NCBI GenBank assembly: GCA_963457665.1
Contig: OY735207.1
Coordinates: forward strand, 59,597,613-59,661,612
Reading direction: 5' to 3'
DNA from: Thysanoteuthis rhombus
Lineage: Eukaryota > Mollusca > Cephalopoda > Oegopsida > Thysanoteuthidae
DNA: 64,000 bases
Shown: piece after piece, positions 24,291-36,685 of the stretch
Layout: the number at the start of each line of letters is the position of its first letter
Numbering within the stretch: the first letter of the stretch is position 1
Notes under the pieces: model-generated
What the model saw: the letters and a program-made list of their open reading frames with translations, nothing else
Told to the model about the DNA's origin: nothing
Database searches by the model: none
Position numbers and translations under genes: made by a program

Positions 24291-27200
24291 CTTTGCACTG
24301 TTCTCATATCATAATGCATTGATAGATTAGGAAATCTGCTACGTTTGTAGTTTTTTCATTTGGATTTTTTATGGAAGGACAAAGGTTGCCTTTCTTTTCT
24401 TTTTCTTTTTTTTTCCCCTTTTTTCTTTTTTTCTTGAATAATACATAATAATTCGGTTGGTTCTGATAACTAAGTCTACTCATTCACTATCTTTACTTCA
24501 TCTCTATCCACAGCTATGCTTATCTTTCTCTACTTTTTTTTCAATTACAACAAATGAGAAAAACAGAAACTCTCCCTGATTTTGTCATTGTTTACTTAGC
24601 ACTGATACTAAAATATTAATGACTTTATTACTGTTTTTACTTGGGATTATCAACTGATTCTCACCAAAATGATTTCTTGCTTGACTAAATGCCACTAAAT
24701 ACTCCCCTAATTATAGGGATTACAAAAGAAAAGTATGGATTTGCAGTCTCTCTTTCTTGTATAATAATGTCATGTTTTTTTTTGTTTTGGGGTGGGGGTT
24801 CTTGTTTGTTTTTTTGTTTTTTTTGGGGGGGGGGTTTCTTGCTTGCATTTACTTGTTATTTTACACAGCCTATTTATATCATTTTCTTTGGTTTGCTTAT
24901 GCGTTTGATGAATGTATGTGGGGGGGATATACTTTTCAATTAACAAGACATTTTCATGATTAATGTAAAATTAGAATCCCATTGACTTTTTTTTTTAATC
25001 ATTAGTTGGAGAGGTTATGAGAAGTTTATGTTCATTTAGCAAGAATAAAACAAATAGAGACTCTTTAAAAGAAAAATGATGACACCATTCCACCCACCCC
25101 AATAAACTTGTGTAGTTTTCAGAACAATTTAAACTAGGATCAATTTTTGTTGAGTTTTGTTCAGACTTTTGACCTCATTTTAGTTCATCTCTTGAACATG
25201 CTTCGGCTTGTGTACCCTATAGCTGTCTTCAGGTTATGATGGGGTGGGTATCAGGGGATGAAGGGGCAAAAAACATCTTCGGACGCAATAGCTTTGTAAT
25301 GGCTGCCATTTTTCTTTGAGAGAAGTCCATGTCACTCATGTCATTATTCCAAGAGAAATGGTAACGGGAATTAATATCGATGTTTTCAAGGCTGATGTGG
25401 TGCAAGGGAGGTAATTCACGAATACTTTCAATAATCCAAACTTGACTTCTAAATTATTTTGCAAGTGTAAGATCACATTTTTTATGTGTCTGTGTAATAT
25501 ATTTTATTATTTACACTTTAGATAATTTTGTGAATTTTTGTATATAATTTCGATTTTGATGTAAATTGACTGCAGAGCACACTGCATTCCATGTGGTACA
25601 TTTGAATATTTTTCTGATGAGTCTCAGTCAAAAAAAGCTTTTTAAGGATTTTTTTTTCTTAAACAAATTTTTTAACTTTTTTCTCCTTTTTCATATTCCA
25701 CAATGCATCTATTAATTGTGGCAATTTTCGAAATGGTACCACTAAAAAGTTATTTACATAATGTTCGACATTTACACCATGCGTATGCTATTATGATGAA
25801 GCTGCTCTTTGGTCTGGCTTGATCCTTTTTTATCTGTTCAATAGTCATTAACAGTTGTAAACTTCAAATGTGCTTGTAGAAATTCAAGCATTCCCCTTTT
25901 GTTTTTTGTCTTTTTAGAAAATTAAAATCTCAGGAGTAGCAAAATTTTTATCCTTACCACAAATGTTAGGAATGTGATTTAGTCTTAAGTATTAAATCTG
26001 TTCTTAGAATTAAGGTGAATGTTCAAGTCCAGTGGATTTAATTCTAGCATATTAATCTACATAAATAAAAAGTATTGATTTTTTAATTTTATTTCATTAG
26101 TGCTCTAATTCCAAAATAGTAACAAATTAAATGCTTTCATATACTTCTCAGGATTGAAACATATATATATATAATATGAACTGTAGAGAGTGAGACAGAC
26201 TCAGGAGTAAAGTGTTTTGAAGTTAGGTTTATTTATCCATAAGTGTTTTTTGTTAATGGTGTGTACATGTATACATATATAAATAAAAAAACATAAGCTA
26301 TATACCAAAATCATAGCTGAAAGGGAGATGGTGTTTAATCAATACTGCTGGGGTGTCATGTTAATATAACTGTTTTGTTTTTAAAATCTTTGGTACTCTT
26401 ATATGGTTAACATCTAATGATCCCAACAAGAAAAAATTTACACATTGTACCATAATAACAAAGTAAAAGTAAAACAAGGGAAAAAAAACTGAAGAAATTG
26501 ATAGATATTAGGGAAATAAATGACTGAAGTGACACAAGAAAAAATTTAGTTCTTCAAGGTTTAGTGTTTGAAACTGTAAAGTTTTCTAGACATATATATA
26601 TATAATGATGATGATTAATAATTCTGTCATCCACAGACAGCTGTTTTGTTGTATTACAACTCTTCAGTGTGGCTATAGACTATCCAATATTCCATCCAGA
26701 ACCACAAAGTAGAATCGAAACCTTCACTTCAGATCCATAGGCTGGCATTGTCCCCCTGCCCTATGCAGAACTGGACGGTCAGTAGGACCGAATTTAAGCG
26801 ATATATTTACTTATGCACAATTCCCCATCCACCAGAGTGCTCCATTCTAGAGTTGGAAGAGCATTGCTCTTTAGCTTATAATGGACAAGTTACCCTACTC
26901 AAAGAGTGCTCAACCCTGAAACTGGCAACCTAAATTTTGCAGTCATTAAATAGAAATCACATATTTATCTTTAGTTGGATCATTGTTGCTGGGTTCAGGT
27001 TATTCATGTGTTCTGACATTCATTTGCATCTAAGTATCCAGACTTTGACCAGGCCTAACCAATCATAGTTTAAACTTGAAAATTTGCGCATACACTCCCT
27101 TCAACAAGTAAAGAAAACATGGGGGGGGGGGCAATTAACAATGCTAAATTGATCCCTTACTTTGTGTCCATTATTCACGCTTATTTTTTGAAAATTTGAA

Positions 27201-27480
27201 CATTTTAGTGATCACACCCAAACGAGAAGTAACTTATTCATTGATCGCCTTTTTTTCCAATTTTTTAATTGATTACTATCAGCACTCTGCTTAAAGACAT
27301 TGGTAACCTGATGGTTTCTATTGAGTGACTGACGAGATCTTGGGGAAGGCGGGTGTTAATCATGAATTTACAGTTCAAACTATGCTAGTAGTATTTTCAT
27401 CAAGGTAACTTGATTTTACCACCACTGCTTAATTCACAAGGTTTGATAGAGAAAGATTTTTACTGTTTTTTTTTTTTTCC
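24291..27480. other. Intergenic sequence, no secure feature
   Basis: The stretch contains T8G10 at 24817-24834, short AT repeats at 26160-26178 and 26591-26605, and a G10 run near 27121. A somewhat GC-richer stretch at 26690-26940 is probably an unclassified repeat. No exon was recognised on either strand. Confidence 0.5.
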
Positions 27481-27489
27481 CTACTTTTA

Positions 27490-27815
27490 TGTATGTGCTC
27501 ATGATTGTCCACTCGATATCTCCAGGAGTTTTCAATACATTTCAATGAAATTTTGTGTAAGTGTGTGCAATAAGTTACTGAGGAAGTGGTCAAATTTTGG
27601 GACGGATGCATGTACAATTATCTCCTCCACATTGCAGTTCTGTATTTACTCCACATAATATCGCCAAAAGGGTCCGTCCACACGATATCTTAAATTCTCA
27701 ATGAATTTCAATGCAATATTTAAGAAGTGTGCACAATAGGTGATGAAAGTAGTGATTTTTAGGGCGGATCTATGCACAATTACTTCCTTTGACAATGAGA
27801 TATGTACTTTCTCAG
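27490..27815 (+). repeat. Dispersed repeat family X, two units in direct tandem
   Basis: Unit A (27490-27655) and unit B (27666-27815) share a common order of motifs. Both have GTCCA.(C/A)CGATATCT, then ATTTCAATG.AAT, then GTGTGCAATA, and finally GG.CGGAT...TG.ACAATTA. Related units occur reversed at 52945-53240 and partially at 16290-16400 and 61160-61260. Confidence 0.7.
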
Positions 27816-28439
27816 TACTTTCTATTGTTAATGTTTTTGAATACTTGATTGCCTGAGGAAAGTGCTCTTTCAAAGGTTCATTTATTACTTACTTTTGTTG
27901 CAAGTCTAACCAGACTGGTACATGGAATCATAACTGCAGTCAGGATTTCAATGAAAATATCAGATGTTGTTCCTTAGAAAAGCAGTACAGCTCACCTATC
28001 CCCCCCCTCACACACCCGTGATCCTCCTTACTTAGTTTATTCTTCTTCTATCTATAAGGAGTTAGGGCATCTAAGAAATTCACCCTGAGACTTTATCATT
28101 CTATATTTAAAACAACTCTCAACAAACTCTAAACTATGCACTGCACAGCTACTGAAACAACTGCCCAAATTATGTTTATTTTACCTGCAGTTTTATGGAA
28201 TTTTCCCTCCCAAATCTCTCTGATTAGATTTCACAGATAAGTCTTATGTAAGCATTTTGATCTTGGATGTTATGCGTCTTCAAAGATTTCATGCGAACAT
28301 CCATCCACCTCATCCACAAGTGACAAAAGCATAGTTATCTACATGTAAAGAAGAAATCTGTTTGTCAGTTAGTAATTCAAATCTTTCTTTATAACCTCTT
28401 AAGCCATTTTTCCAAATTCTTGGATGATCTCAGATCTCC

Positions 28440-28770
28440 CCCTCTCCCTGGGAAAAACCAGAAATTGTAAGGAGCCAAATCTGGACTGTAGGAAGGGCTG
28501 ACAGACCTGGGTGATGTTTTTCAAAAGGAAAAAATTGGACATGACAAAGAATAACTCACTTGGTCATCGTGAATGCGATGATTATGTAGTTAACAAGCTC
28601 GCTCAGTGGCATCTCATTGTAGACTGAGTAACCCTATGGGAGAGTTTCTTCTAATGCATATCTAGTAAGGTCCCCTCTGATTGATTGGCAAGTTACATCA
28701 ATGTCCCGCAACTGGTTCTCGAGGTATTCAAAAATGGTAGGATACTTTCTAAACAGGCCTTATATGTCTC
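28440..28770 (-). mobile_element. mariner/Tc1-superfamily transposase remnant (copy 1)
   Basis: On the reverse strand, 28440-28502 contains PSYSPDLAPYNFWFFP, matching the block with the third catalytic Asp of Mos1/GVQW-type mariner transposases (usually PPYSPDLAPCDFWLFP). The preceding 270 bases (reverse-strand upstream) match the copy at 53450-53925 at clearly recognisable similarity. Reading frames are broken. The outer ends and terminal repeats were not found. Confidence 0.62.
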
Positions 28771-28999
28771 ATCTTTTTTCCCTCTAAAAAGAGATGTCAG
28801 AAAGACTTATTAATTTCTTTTCTTTATCAGGTCAATATCATTGTAGATCCGCCTGCTTGTATGAACAAGTTTTTATAGTAATGACTGTGGTGGGGAAGTT
28901 GCCCCCATATATAACACCAAAACTTGGTTCTCCAGGTTGGGAGTTAATGGCATGTTTGCTTTCTATCCTGAGGAGGATGCAACCGTAAAATGGTCGATA

Positions 29000-29165
29000 C
29001 ATACCTTCCACCTCAATCACAAAGCTTGTAGTATACACAATTAGCTGCTGAGTGCACTGGCAAATTTGTCCCAAGAAGAGTTTTCCACGCTCTTTACTTG
29101 TACTGGGAATCAAACCCATGATCTTCTGCGTATGTGTAACCATTACACCATCCAAGTGGACTTGG
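29000..29165 (-). repeat. tRNA-derived SINE
   Basis: On the reverse strand an A-box (TGGTGTAATGGTTACACATA, 29131-29150) is followed at tRNA spacing by a B-box (GGGTTTGATTCCC, 29105-29117). The body begins GTGGAAAACTCTTC. The same body start follows the tRNA-like head at 42525-42580, so the two are related SINEs. It is not a functional tRNA because the acceptor stem is missing. Confidence 0.75.
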
Positions 29166-29683
29166 ATAAATGTCTTATCAATAATAATAACCATCAGTAA
29201 ATGACCACATTAGATGTTGATGTGTTGAAATCCTATTTGTATTCAATATTCAGTTCAATCAACTTCTTGTAACAGCTGACTACAGCCATTTAATGGTTGT
29301 TTTTTTTGTTTTTTTTTGATTGAATAATTATGCATAGAATTTTCAAATTGTCCTATCAGCCACCTGTTTGATTTCAGATCCGTTACTTTATTTTCTTTGG
29401 AAATTCAATGAACTAGCATCAAAAACCAAGCTATCATCAATTATCACCTATAAGGTTTATTGTGCAAAATGAATTTTAAATTCTTTTTTTCTATGAATGA
29501 ACTGATTACTCATTCGAATTCCTCAAAATGGGGCTAAAATATAAAATGATTTGATGACATAGATTTTTATTACGATTTTATTTTAAACTAGCGCATGCCC
29601 ATTCAAAAGGTGCATGTTTAGACTTGATGTGTGGAGCAGCCTGCCATAATAGTGATGCAAAATGATTAAGATATATATGTATA

Positions 29684-29806
29684 AGGAATTTATCAGCTCA
29701 TACCGTGTAGGCTATTTTGTTTCACTCAGCTGAGATCTTCAAATGAGGCTCATTTTGCTGTTGAGTGAAACAAGGTAGCCTACACCATACAAGCTGATAA
29801 ATTCCT
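29684..29806. mobile_element. Foldback element / palindromic MITE with ~47-bp arms
   Basis: The left arm starting AGGAATTTATCAGCT at 29684 pairs with the right arm ending at 29806. There are about five mismatches over 47 bp and a loop of about 29 bases. A weaker extension of the pairing into the AT-rich flanks (29668-29819) is visible. No coding capacity. Confidence 0.85.
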
Positions 29807-29903
29807 CATAATATTAATCTAATAGCTCTATGTAAAAAATATTGAGTACCTCGAAAATGAAGAAATCATTAAGAAATTCATACATTCTCTCCCTCTCCCT
29901 CTG

Positions 29904-29915
29904 TCTATCTATCTA

Positions 29916-29955
<40 letters not shown>
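29904..29955. repeat. (CTAT)n/(AT)n compound microsatellite
   Basis: CTAT units pass directly into an AT array. Confidence 0.95.
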
Positions 29956-29958
<3 letters not shown>

Positions 29959-30267
29959 GATGGAAATCAGACTATTTAATATAATTTGTTCTCAAAGGTG
30001 GACTCAAGTTAATTGTGATGCATAGACATTTCAATCATACGCTATTTCAAATCCGATCACTCACACACTAAGTTGCATTGAATTTTGGTTTGAATTTTGA
30101 GTTCGAATTGAGAAATAAATTTCAGCTTGTATTTATAAATTGTTGTCAAAAAAGGAATTCATCTTTCTTTAAATCAGAAAAAAAATTGACTGGGTACATA
30201 TATAGAGAAGATCCTATCACATCTTTCTATCATAAAGAATATCCTCTCATAGAAAGAAACATCCTTT

Positions 30268-30339
30268 TCCCTCTCTGGTAGATAGACCGGCGTCCTTTTC
30301 CCTCTCTTGTAGATAGACCGGCGTCCTTTTCCTTTCTTT
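30268..30339 (+). repeat. 31-bp tandem duplication, about 2.3 units
   Basis: GTAGATAGACCGGCGTCCTT starts at 30278 and again at 30309, and the following TTCCCTCTCT is also repeated. A partial unit precedes it. Confidence 0.9.
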
Positions 30340-30693
30340 CACTCTCTCTCCAATTCTATTCTTTTCCGAAACCACATAATAACAAAATGATTAGAGATGT
30401 AGATCATGTCATAACCATGTTATAAGATATTCATTTCAGTAAAGATTTTTCATCGTAAATCCTGCATCTATCCCCACCCCATATACACCACACACCTCAC
30501 ATCGAGACCCATGCATCTAGACGACTCCAAAGTTGACACTGCAATGTCTTTTGCATGGACCAGCATACACACCAAATGTACCAGCTGTCACGGTGCTTGA
30601 ACACAGATTTCCAAATTACAGTAAAGACATAGATTTATGAGCCTACCGTAAAACTTCTTGTTTTGATTTCAAACACAAAATAACAATTATGTA

Positions 30694-31051
30694 TCCATAT
30701 GTAAGATATGGTTGGACCATTTTATTTGGATTTCTTTTTTTACATGTTCATTCTTTCACAACATTTCGGCTGTTTACCCTGTGAAATCACTACTTGGGGC
30801 ATGCTCAGTTGGTCAGGACAAATATCCGTTTTTGGTAGGGTTTCTTTTATACATACCGATTGTATTATTGGGGTATTGCAAGTTTCTTCCCCTGCGTTAA
30901 GTAACCCCTCATTCTAGTACCAATGAGAGCTGACAAAGGCTAGGGGGACACGGCCGAAACGTCCTGAAAAAAATGAACACATACTCAATGGAAATTTACC
31001 CAACCATATGTATAATGATTGATACACCTCGTCTAACAAAATTCAGACAAG
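30694..31051 (+). mobile_element. Small Penelope-like or MITE insertion with inverted ends and hammerhead-like motif
   Basis: Long imperfect inverted ends face each other. The left end at about 30703-30770 contains ATATGGTTGG, TGTTCATTC and ATTTCGGCTG. The right end at about 30951-31017 contains their complements (GGCCGAAACGT, ATGAACA, CCAACCATAT). The 12-base word AACAATTATGTA occurs just outside on both sides (30682-30693 and 31052-31063), as expected for a target-site duplication. Between the ends, CTGACAA-AGGC ... GGCC-GAAAC (30930-30960) resembles a hammerhead ribozyme core. Such cores are known in Penelope-like elements, where the consensus is CTGANGA; here the conserved G is A, so cleavage is unlikely. 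No reverse transcriptase is present. Confidence 0.55.
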
Positions 31052-31189
31052 AACAATTATGTACTTCCTTGAAGAATCCATCATCCTAGTGTTCTAATTT
31101 TGAATACAAAATAAAAATGTAAAAGGAATTAGAAGTTATTTGGTACGTTGTTCTGGTGTCATTTTTATGTTTCCCCCTCCTCAGCTTTA

Positions 31190-31860
31190 AAAACCGGCTA
31201 CGCTTTTATTCACACCAAACACAATATTACAAGATGGTAACAGGTGCATCTTCTTAGAAATGTCTAATTGGGCGACCAGTATCGAGTAGAAAAAGTAAGA
31301 CAGATAAATAAATAAAGAAAGAAAGAAATAATCGATCACCAGTTCTAAGTCCAGTCTAGTACAAAGTATTTTCTGCTTGTAAGGAAAAAAAATATTTCTG
31401 AAAGGGGAATGGGCGTGGATATCCTGCAGTACATCCAACCACGTGCCTGTTAGTGGTGGCGAAAAGGGCTCGACTAGTGAAGGAAATCTGTCTTGGCGGT
31501 GGTGATGCCTCAAACACAGATGTAATGATTATTATGAATAAAAAAAAACAAAACAAAAAAAACTGCTTTTTAAACGCTTTAGCTGTGGGATTTAAGCCGT
31601 TCTCATCACTTCACTACCCAACACCAATGTTGATGATTTAACTATAACTGTGTAGCTATAGTCGAGAGATAATGCCGTGCTAAAAAAAAAGGAAAGGAAG
31701 AAAGATAGAAAGCTATCATCAGCAAACTGCGAGGGGGGGAAGAAGAAAGAAGTATGAAAGATAGATAGAAAGAAGAGTTAGTTACATATGGACGGAAGGC
31801 ATCAGAGCAGAACATGACAATCCGAAGTTGTGAAGAGAAGTGCATTTTAAACTACCCACA
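31190..31860 (+). promoter_or_regulatory. CpG-rich region upstream of first exon; likely promoter/5'UTR of the ClC-3-like gene
   Basis: CpG is several times more frequent from about 31190 through 33100 than in the rest of the window; for example, five CpG occur within about 110 bases at 31421-31505. The last 180 bases before the ATG at 31861 are purine-rich (AAG/GAA/GATA blocks), which would suit a 5'UTR. No convincing TATA box at a defined start site was identified, so the transcription start is unknown. Confidence 0.45.
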
Positions 31861-31942
31861 ATGATGGATATGGATGATGAAGAGGAAATTTTACCACCAT
31901 CCCGGTCTTTTAATGACCTAGTCTCAAATAAAAAGAAATATG
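31861..31942 (+). CDS. CLCN3: ClC-3-like Cl-/H+ exchanger, coding exon 1 (cytosolic N-terminus)
   Basis: The ATG has A at -3 and an in-frame TGA ten codons upstream (31831), so the frame cannot start earlier. It encodes 27 residues, beginning MMDMDDEEEILPPSR, plus one base. This acidic stretch suits the poorly conserved cytosolic tail of ClC-3/4/5 proteins. The donor is G followed by GTTCGT, weaker than the downstream donors but with G at +5. The leftover G joins GA at 41973 to give Gly28, keeping the frame into STNLMD. The call rests on frame, phase, the CpG-rich context and the position upstream of exon 2, not on direct homology of these 27 residues. The exon at 8167 is a possible alternative. 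Confidence 0.6.
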
Positions 31943-33100
31943 GTTCGTATCATTTTTAATTCCAGCTATTACGAGTTGATGTGGGTAGTGGTTGGATTAG
32001 CTTTTTTTTTTTTTTTTTTGGCTTGTTTTTCTTTATATGAAATGGGGTCATGATTGGCTTAGCTTTTCCTATTTAAGTGTTAGTCATGTCTTGAGTTGTT
32101 TCATCACGTTGAAATTTTATTGTAACCTGTTTATTTCACAACAAAACTTACGTTCAAGCAATGCAAATGAAATGACTGTCTTGTGCTATCAAAAACTTCA
32201 ACCCCTTTTCAGTTATTTTACTTTTTCTTTACTCAACTGTCAAAAGGGTAAGGTTTGGTATCTTCCTTTTCGTGATTGACCAAATTTCCTCTGTCCCATA
32301 TGATAGTTGTTACATTTACACGAGAGAAACAATTGCAACAATTTATGAGACTAACGATAGAATTTTCTTGAAGACTTCTAGGGGAAAGTTCGTGCCGTTC
32401 GGTCTTATGACATTCAGACACATGTCCACAGCATTGTAAAATTTCATAGTAAACAAAAGTGAAGTAGTTTACGTTTTTTTTAATAAAACTTGTGTGTTCT
32501 CGAAAATGTTCGTGTCTTATTTTCCAAGTTAGGCCCTTTTTACGGTAATGAGACTGGTTACAAAAAATCACAGCCGAGAAATTCTGCTCTAAAAAAAAAA
32601 AGTGAAACGTTCGCAAAATCCAAAATGAGTCACTTACATTGAAATCAGTTTGACAACTGGAAAGAAAAATCACGATTAACACATTCCACGCTCTCTCATT
32701 GTTTGTATTTTTCAAGAGAAAAAAAAAACTAGTTTTCAAATCCTACCCCTCGAGATTGTAACTAACTACATCTGCAATGAATTTTCATAACATCAACTAT
32801 ATTGCTGTTATTAATTAAAACAATTTTTGAGTGCTGAAGCATCTTCCCTTTGAAAGAAAATACATTCTTTGCAACTCCTGCAAATAAATTGCTATATATT
32901 TTCCCAGCACAACTTGTGACTTTTTTTTTCAGCTTGATAACAAGTTAGCTCTTCATTCCGAAATAAGTTATTTTTTCTTTGTATTTATGAAACGTTTAAA
33001 AATTCTTTTTTAAATTGATCGAACACGCATATCTGTTCGAATTGAAGTATTCATTTTTAGCCTAGTTTCAGTATAGCTCAAGGCCATGACAGTGGAGCAC
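31943..33100. other. 5' end of intron 1, CpG-rich, with a long reverse-strand open frame
   Basis: The CpG enrichment around exon 1 continues to about 33100. A reverse-strand frame of 168 codons (32233-32739) is open here. Its translation contains many Phe, His and Cys residues and matches nothing I recognise. The low stop density may partly reflect composition. Confidence 0.4.
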
Positions 33101-34779
33101 CCATAGAATTGATTCACTTGTACATTGCTTGTCCAGCCTTGTTGTTGATTTAAAAATTCCAGACCAATGATTATCTAAATTTGCCTGGGGAAACTTCCCA
33201 ATTTTTCATGATGATTCTGCATACGATATTTCAATTTTTCTTATGTCACCCGAGAAGTTTGACAGTGTCCTGTTATTTAAGTGGTTCAATTAAAATGTTA
33301 ACAACTTTTTATGATTCATTTTTTCGTGGTCATATTTCCTGCCTAAGGCCAAAAACATAAAATGTGAAAAGGTTAAAAAAAGGAAGTTGTTTATAAATAT
33401 TTATACAATTATTTCTCTTGTAATTAAATCTTTAGAGGCAGATGTAACACCAAGATCTCAATCATACGGAACCCTGATAAAATAGTAATTTTATGTATAA
33501 AATAATATGTATAAAAACAAAAAGTACCTATTAAAGAAACTTGCTCACCACACAAATATTTTTTTTTTTTTAAATTTTTAATTTTTCTTTTTAATATCTG
33601 CACCTTAAAATGCCAGTCCCTTATCACTTGTATCTTCGGTTACTAATTTTTGTGATAACCTTTCGCGTGCCTTCGTTCATTTAAATGTGGGATAAACTTA
33701 ACATTATATAGGCTGTTACAGTGATATAATTTCAAGTCCTGATTTTATATTTTCTTTTAGATCATACCTGAAAGATAATTGTAGACCCCCCTACCCCACT
33801 CCCCGATCAAGATTAAGAAAATGAAAATCGTAGTCAATCAACTGGTTGTGGTATTTTTCATTCTTAATGGCGTAAGACAAATACTAAGTGTGTGAAAGAT
33901 TGTAATACAACGACACAATCAAAACTAGAAGTGCTTTGGATTGGTATAAAGACTCCAATTAAAATAATACTATCTCCATGCTGTTTGCAGTTGATGAAAA
34001 ATATATTTAAACTGTACTGTTATTGCCAAGAAGGAAAATTATTTGGCTGGTTTTGTTTTAATTATCAAGACCTCATCGTTTTTACTGAAACAAGGTGTAC
34101 TATTTATGTAAACATCTCACTGTCTGACATTGCCTAGATGAAAGGGAGACAAGTTGCTTTGCTATCAATAGGATGGAATCTCAAGGTTTTACTAAAGTGC
34201 ATCTCTTACAACTTCCTAGTCGCAGTTCGCTGGGTACCAACACTCGATAATGGTTGTGAGAAAGGTGGGGGCGCTATTTGAAAACGCTCCTGGCTCCCAA
34301 TGGAGGTGCCCCTCCCCCCTATCTATTAATAGTGGTTCACCTACTGCATTTCTACTGACATAACAAAAGGATATGTTTGTATGTACATGAATTGAATTGC
34401 ATGTAATAATTCAGCTTTTGGGGCTGTTTTTTTACCTATTAAGTTATTGTACACATTTATTCATTGCCTTCTCATAAAAGCTCTCTAATTGTTGGAGGGG
34501 GCCCCTCAAGGGGACACCTTCCCCACCCTCAAATCGCAATATCACTGAACACTTACATAGTCGAAGAGTAAATATATTACTGAGACTAATTTTTGTTTCT
34601 TTCCAGAGTTCTATGTATTTCTATTTCTGTTGAATCAATCATTCAATGAAATGCTCGTTTGTAACACCAAAAATAAAATTGCTGCAATTCATTAAAACAA
34701 CAATATATGCTAATAAAACAAGAATTCACTCTCTCGGGAATCAAGGTTGAACTGATAACTTTTCAAATATTTTTTTTTT

Positions 34780-35155
34780 AATGTTATTAATTTTGTCTAG
34801 TTCTTACTTTCATCCTAAATTTTAGTTGTTTTTTACCACAACTTTGAATCGGACCGTAATCCACTGCAATGATTAAATTTATCCACGGGGGACTGCAATA
34901 GTTATACGGATGCTGATTTTTACACCTTAAACCTGACCCTTTAGAATCAATATTCCATGTTGATGTTTACAATTGAGACCTAGCAGTCTTTTTAATACCA
35001 CAATATCATTAATTTATCGAATTTTATTTTTGAATGAAGTATTTCAACATTACTAATTTTGACTAGTTTTTTTACCTTCATCCCTAGTATCAGTTGCCTT
35101 TTATCACAACTTGGAATCAGACTGTGAACCCACAACAGTGATTAAACAGCGTAAT
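34780..35155 (+). repeat. Dispersed repeat family Y, two direct copies
   Basis: TTTTGTCTAGTTCTTACTTTC-type sequence at 34790-34880 and TTTTGACTAGTTTTTTTACC-type sequence at 35058-35150 share the order: CTAG, TACTTTCATCC, AGTTG, TTTTA.CACAACTT.GAATC, A.TGATTAAA. The copies are about 250 bases apart. Related sequence occurs at 59945-60290. Confidence 0.6.
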
Positions 35156-35159
35156 TAGA

Positions 35160-36360
35160 AAAAACAAGAGGAATTTGAGGCTTCCAAAAATATCTATAAT
35201 TTCCCCAAGAGTTTACTGTTCTTTTTCTCAAAATATATATATTATAAAGAAATGGATATATAATCCATGAGAATAATCATAAATGTGTCATTTTTATTTT
35301 TTGAAACTCTATTTGAACTGACATCCCGTTGTTACACATTGAGCGTGTCAGTTGGCCAAGCTTTGGATAAATAGCTAGACAACTGGAGCTCCACAGGTTT
35401 GTAAGGCAGTCCACTAGAAATAAGGTTACTATGACAAAAAAAAAACCACAGCTTGACCATATCCAGTCCAAAGCCTGGTTCTGAAAAGGAGGGGTTTAGG
35501 CATCTGGCCTGCATTCTGGCCCCATAAAGAAAACAATTGCTACAGAAACAATGAATAAAACCATTTCCCAATATGCCGTGTCACATGGGAGGACCAATTG
35601 TTATATTGTAGTTTTTAGACGATTGTTATCAGCCCTTGTAGCATAATCAAAAAATGAAAAGAAAAACTGAAATCACATGGAAAAGGGGATAAAATAATTA
35701 TGTGACAAACTCTGACCTCCTGACCTCCTCCCTTTTTGGTGGTAAACAAAATACTTGAAGTAAAATGAACTGTTATTAGTTTCGGATTCGAATCATGGGA
35801 GATGTTTGCTAAAAACTATTACCTGAAAAATTTGAACAATTAGAAAAAAAGTTGAAATATTTTTTGGAATCTAGAAATCAAGTACAGATGTTTCTTCGTA
35901 CTTTTTTTCCACCCACCCAAACAAATTGTATGGTGGTGCGACTTGACTTGATGATTATTTGATTCCACACATTTTTGTAACTTGTTCACTGTAAAAGCTT
36001 CATCCCTTTAATTTCTTCTATTGGTTTCTCTACTTGGATTTCAAGCAATTACATTGTTTTTATTCAAAAGATAAATTTGTGTGTTTTATCTTTTCTTTTC
36101 TTAATTGATAATATTGTTCGTGTTTTTAATCCATATTTTGAGTTAGTCTCATGACTTTATCTAATTCAACTGAAAATAGGACAAGAAAGCAATGCTATAA
36201 GCGGAGGAGGAGAAAGTTGTCATATGACAGCAACAACAAAGGCTAGCAAATGGATAAAGAATAAAGAAAGAAAATGTGATTTGGGCATTGTTCCTAAATA
36301 TATGTAGTGTCCTAGTAGACGAGTAGTAGCATGAGATTTTTTCTCAGATATTTATGAATC
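35160..36360. other. Intron 1 sequence, no secure feature
   Basis: A somewhat GC-richer stretch at 35330-35580 probably belongs to an unclassified repeat; short open frames there are unrecognised. The rest is AT-rich and unremarkable. Confidence 0.5.
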
Positions 36361-36364
36361 GTAT

Positions 36365-36685
36365 TGTGAGTGTGTCATGGAAAGATCTCAAAACAGCTTG
36401 ATATATCAGAAAAAATAGATTTCCTAGAAGTCATTTGCAAAATTAAATGGCAATTGCAAGCCATGTTGCATGAATATCAGATAATCATTAGACATGACTC
36501 ACAATATGGATTCCTCCAGATCATGAGCAAAATTATGGTGTGATGATCTGGAAAAGTTAAGAATGTTTTCTGGCACATGATGCTCAGGAGCAAAAAGACT
36601 TGCAGGCCATCCCTATGGTCTGCAAGTCTATGTCCTACTGCAGACTTTGAATGGTTGATAGATGATTATGATGATTTATAAAACT
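36365..36685 (+). mobile_element. RTE-clade 3' end, highly diverged (copy 4)
   Basis: Broken forward frames give WKDLKTA.YIRKN near 36380, then IKWQLQAMLH-like text, and end with CPTADFEWLIDDYDD near 36640-36680. This follows the order of RTE C-termini (WRDxKTAxYIREK, KLKWQWAGH, then an Asp-rich end on a GAT tail). It is much more diverged than the neighbouring copy at 36945 and so represents an older insertion. Confidence 0.58.
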
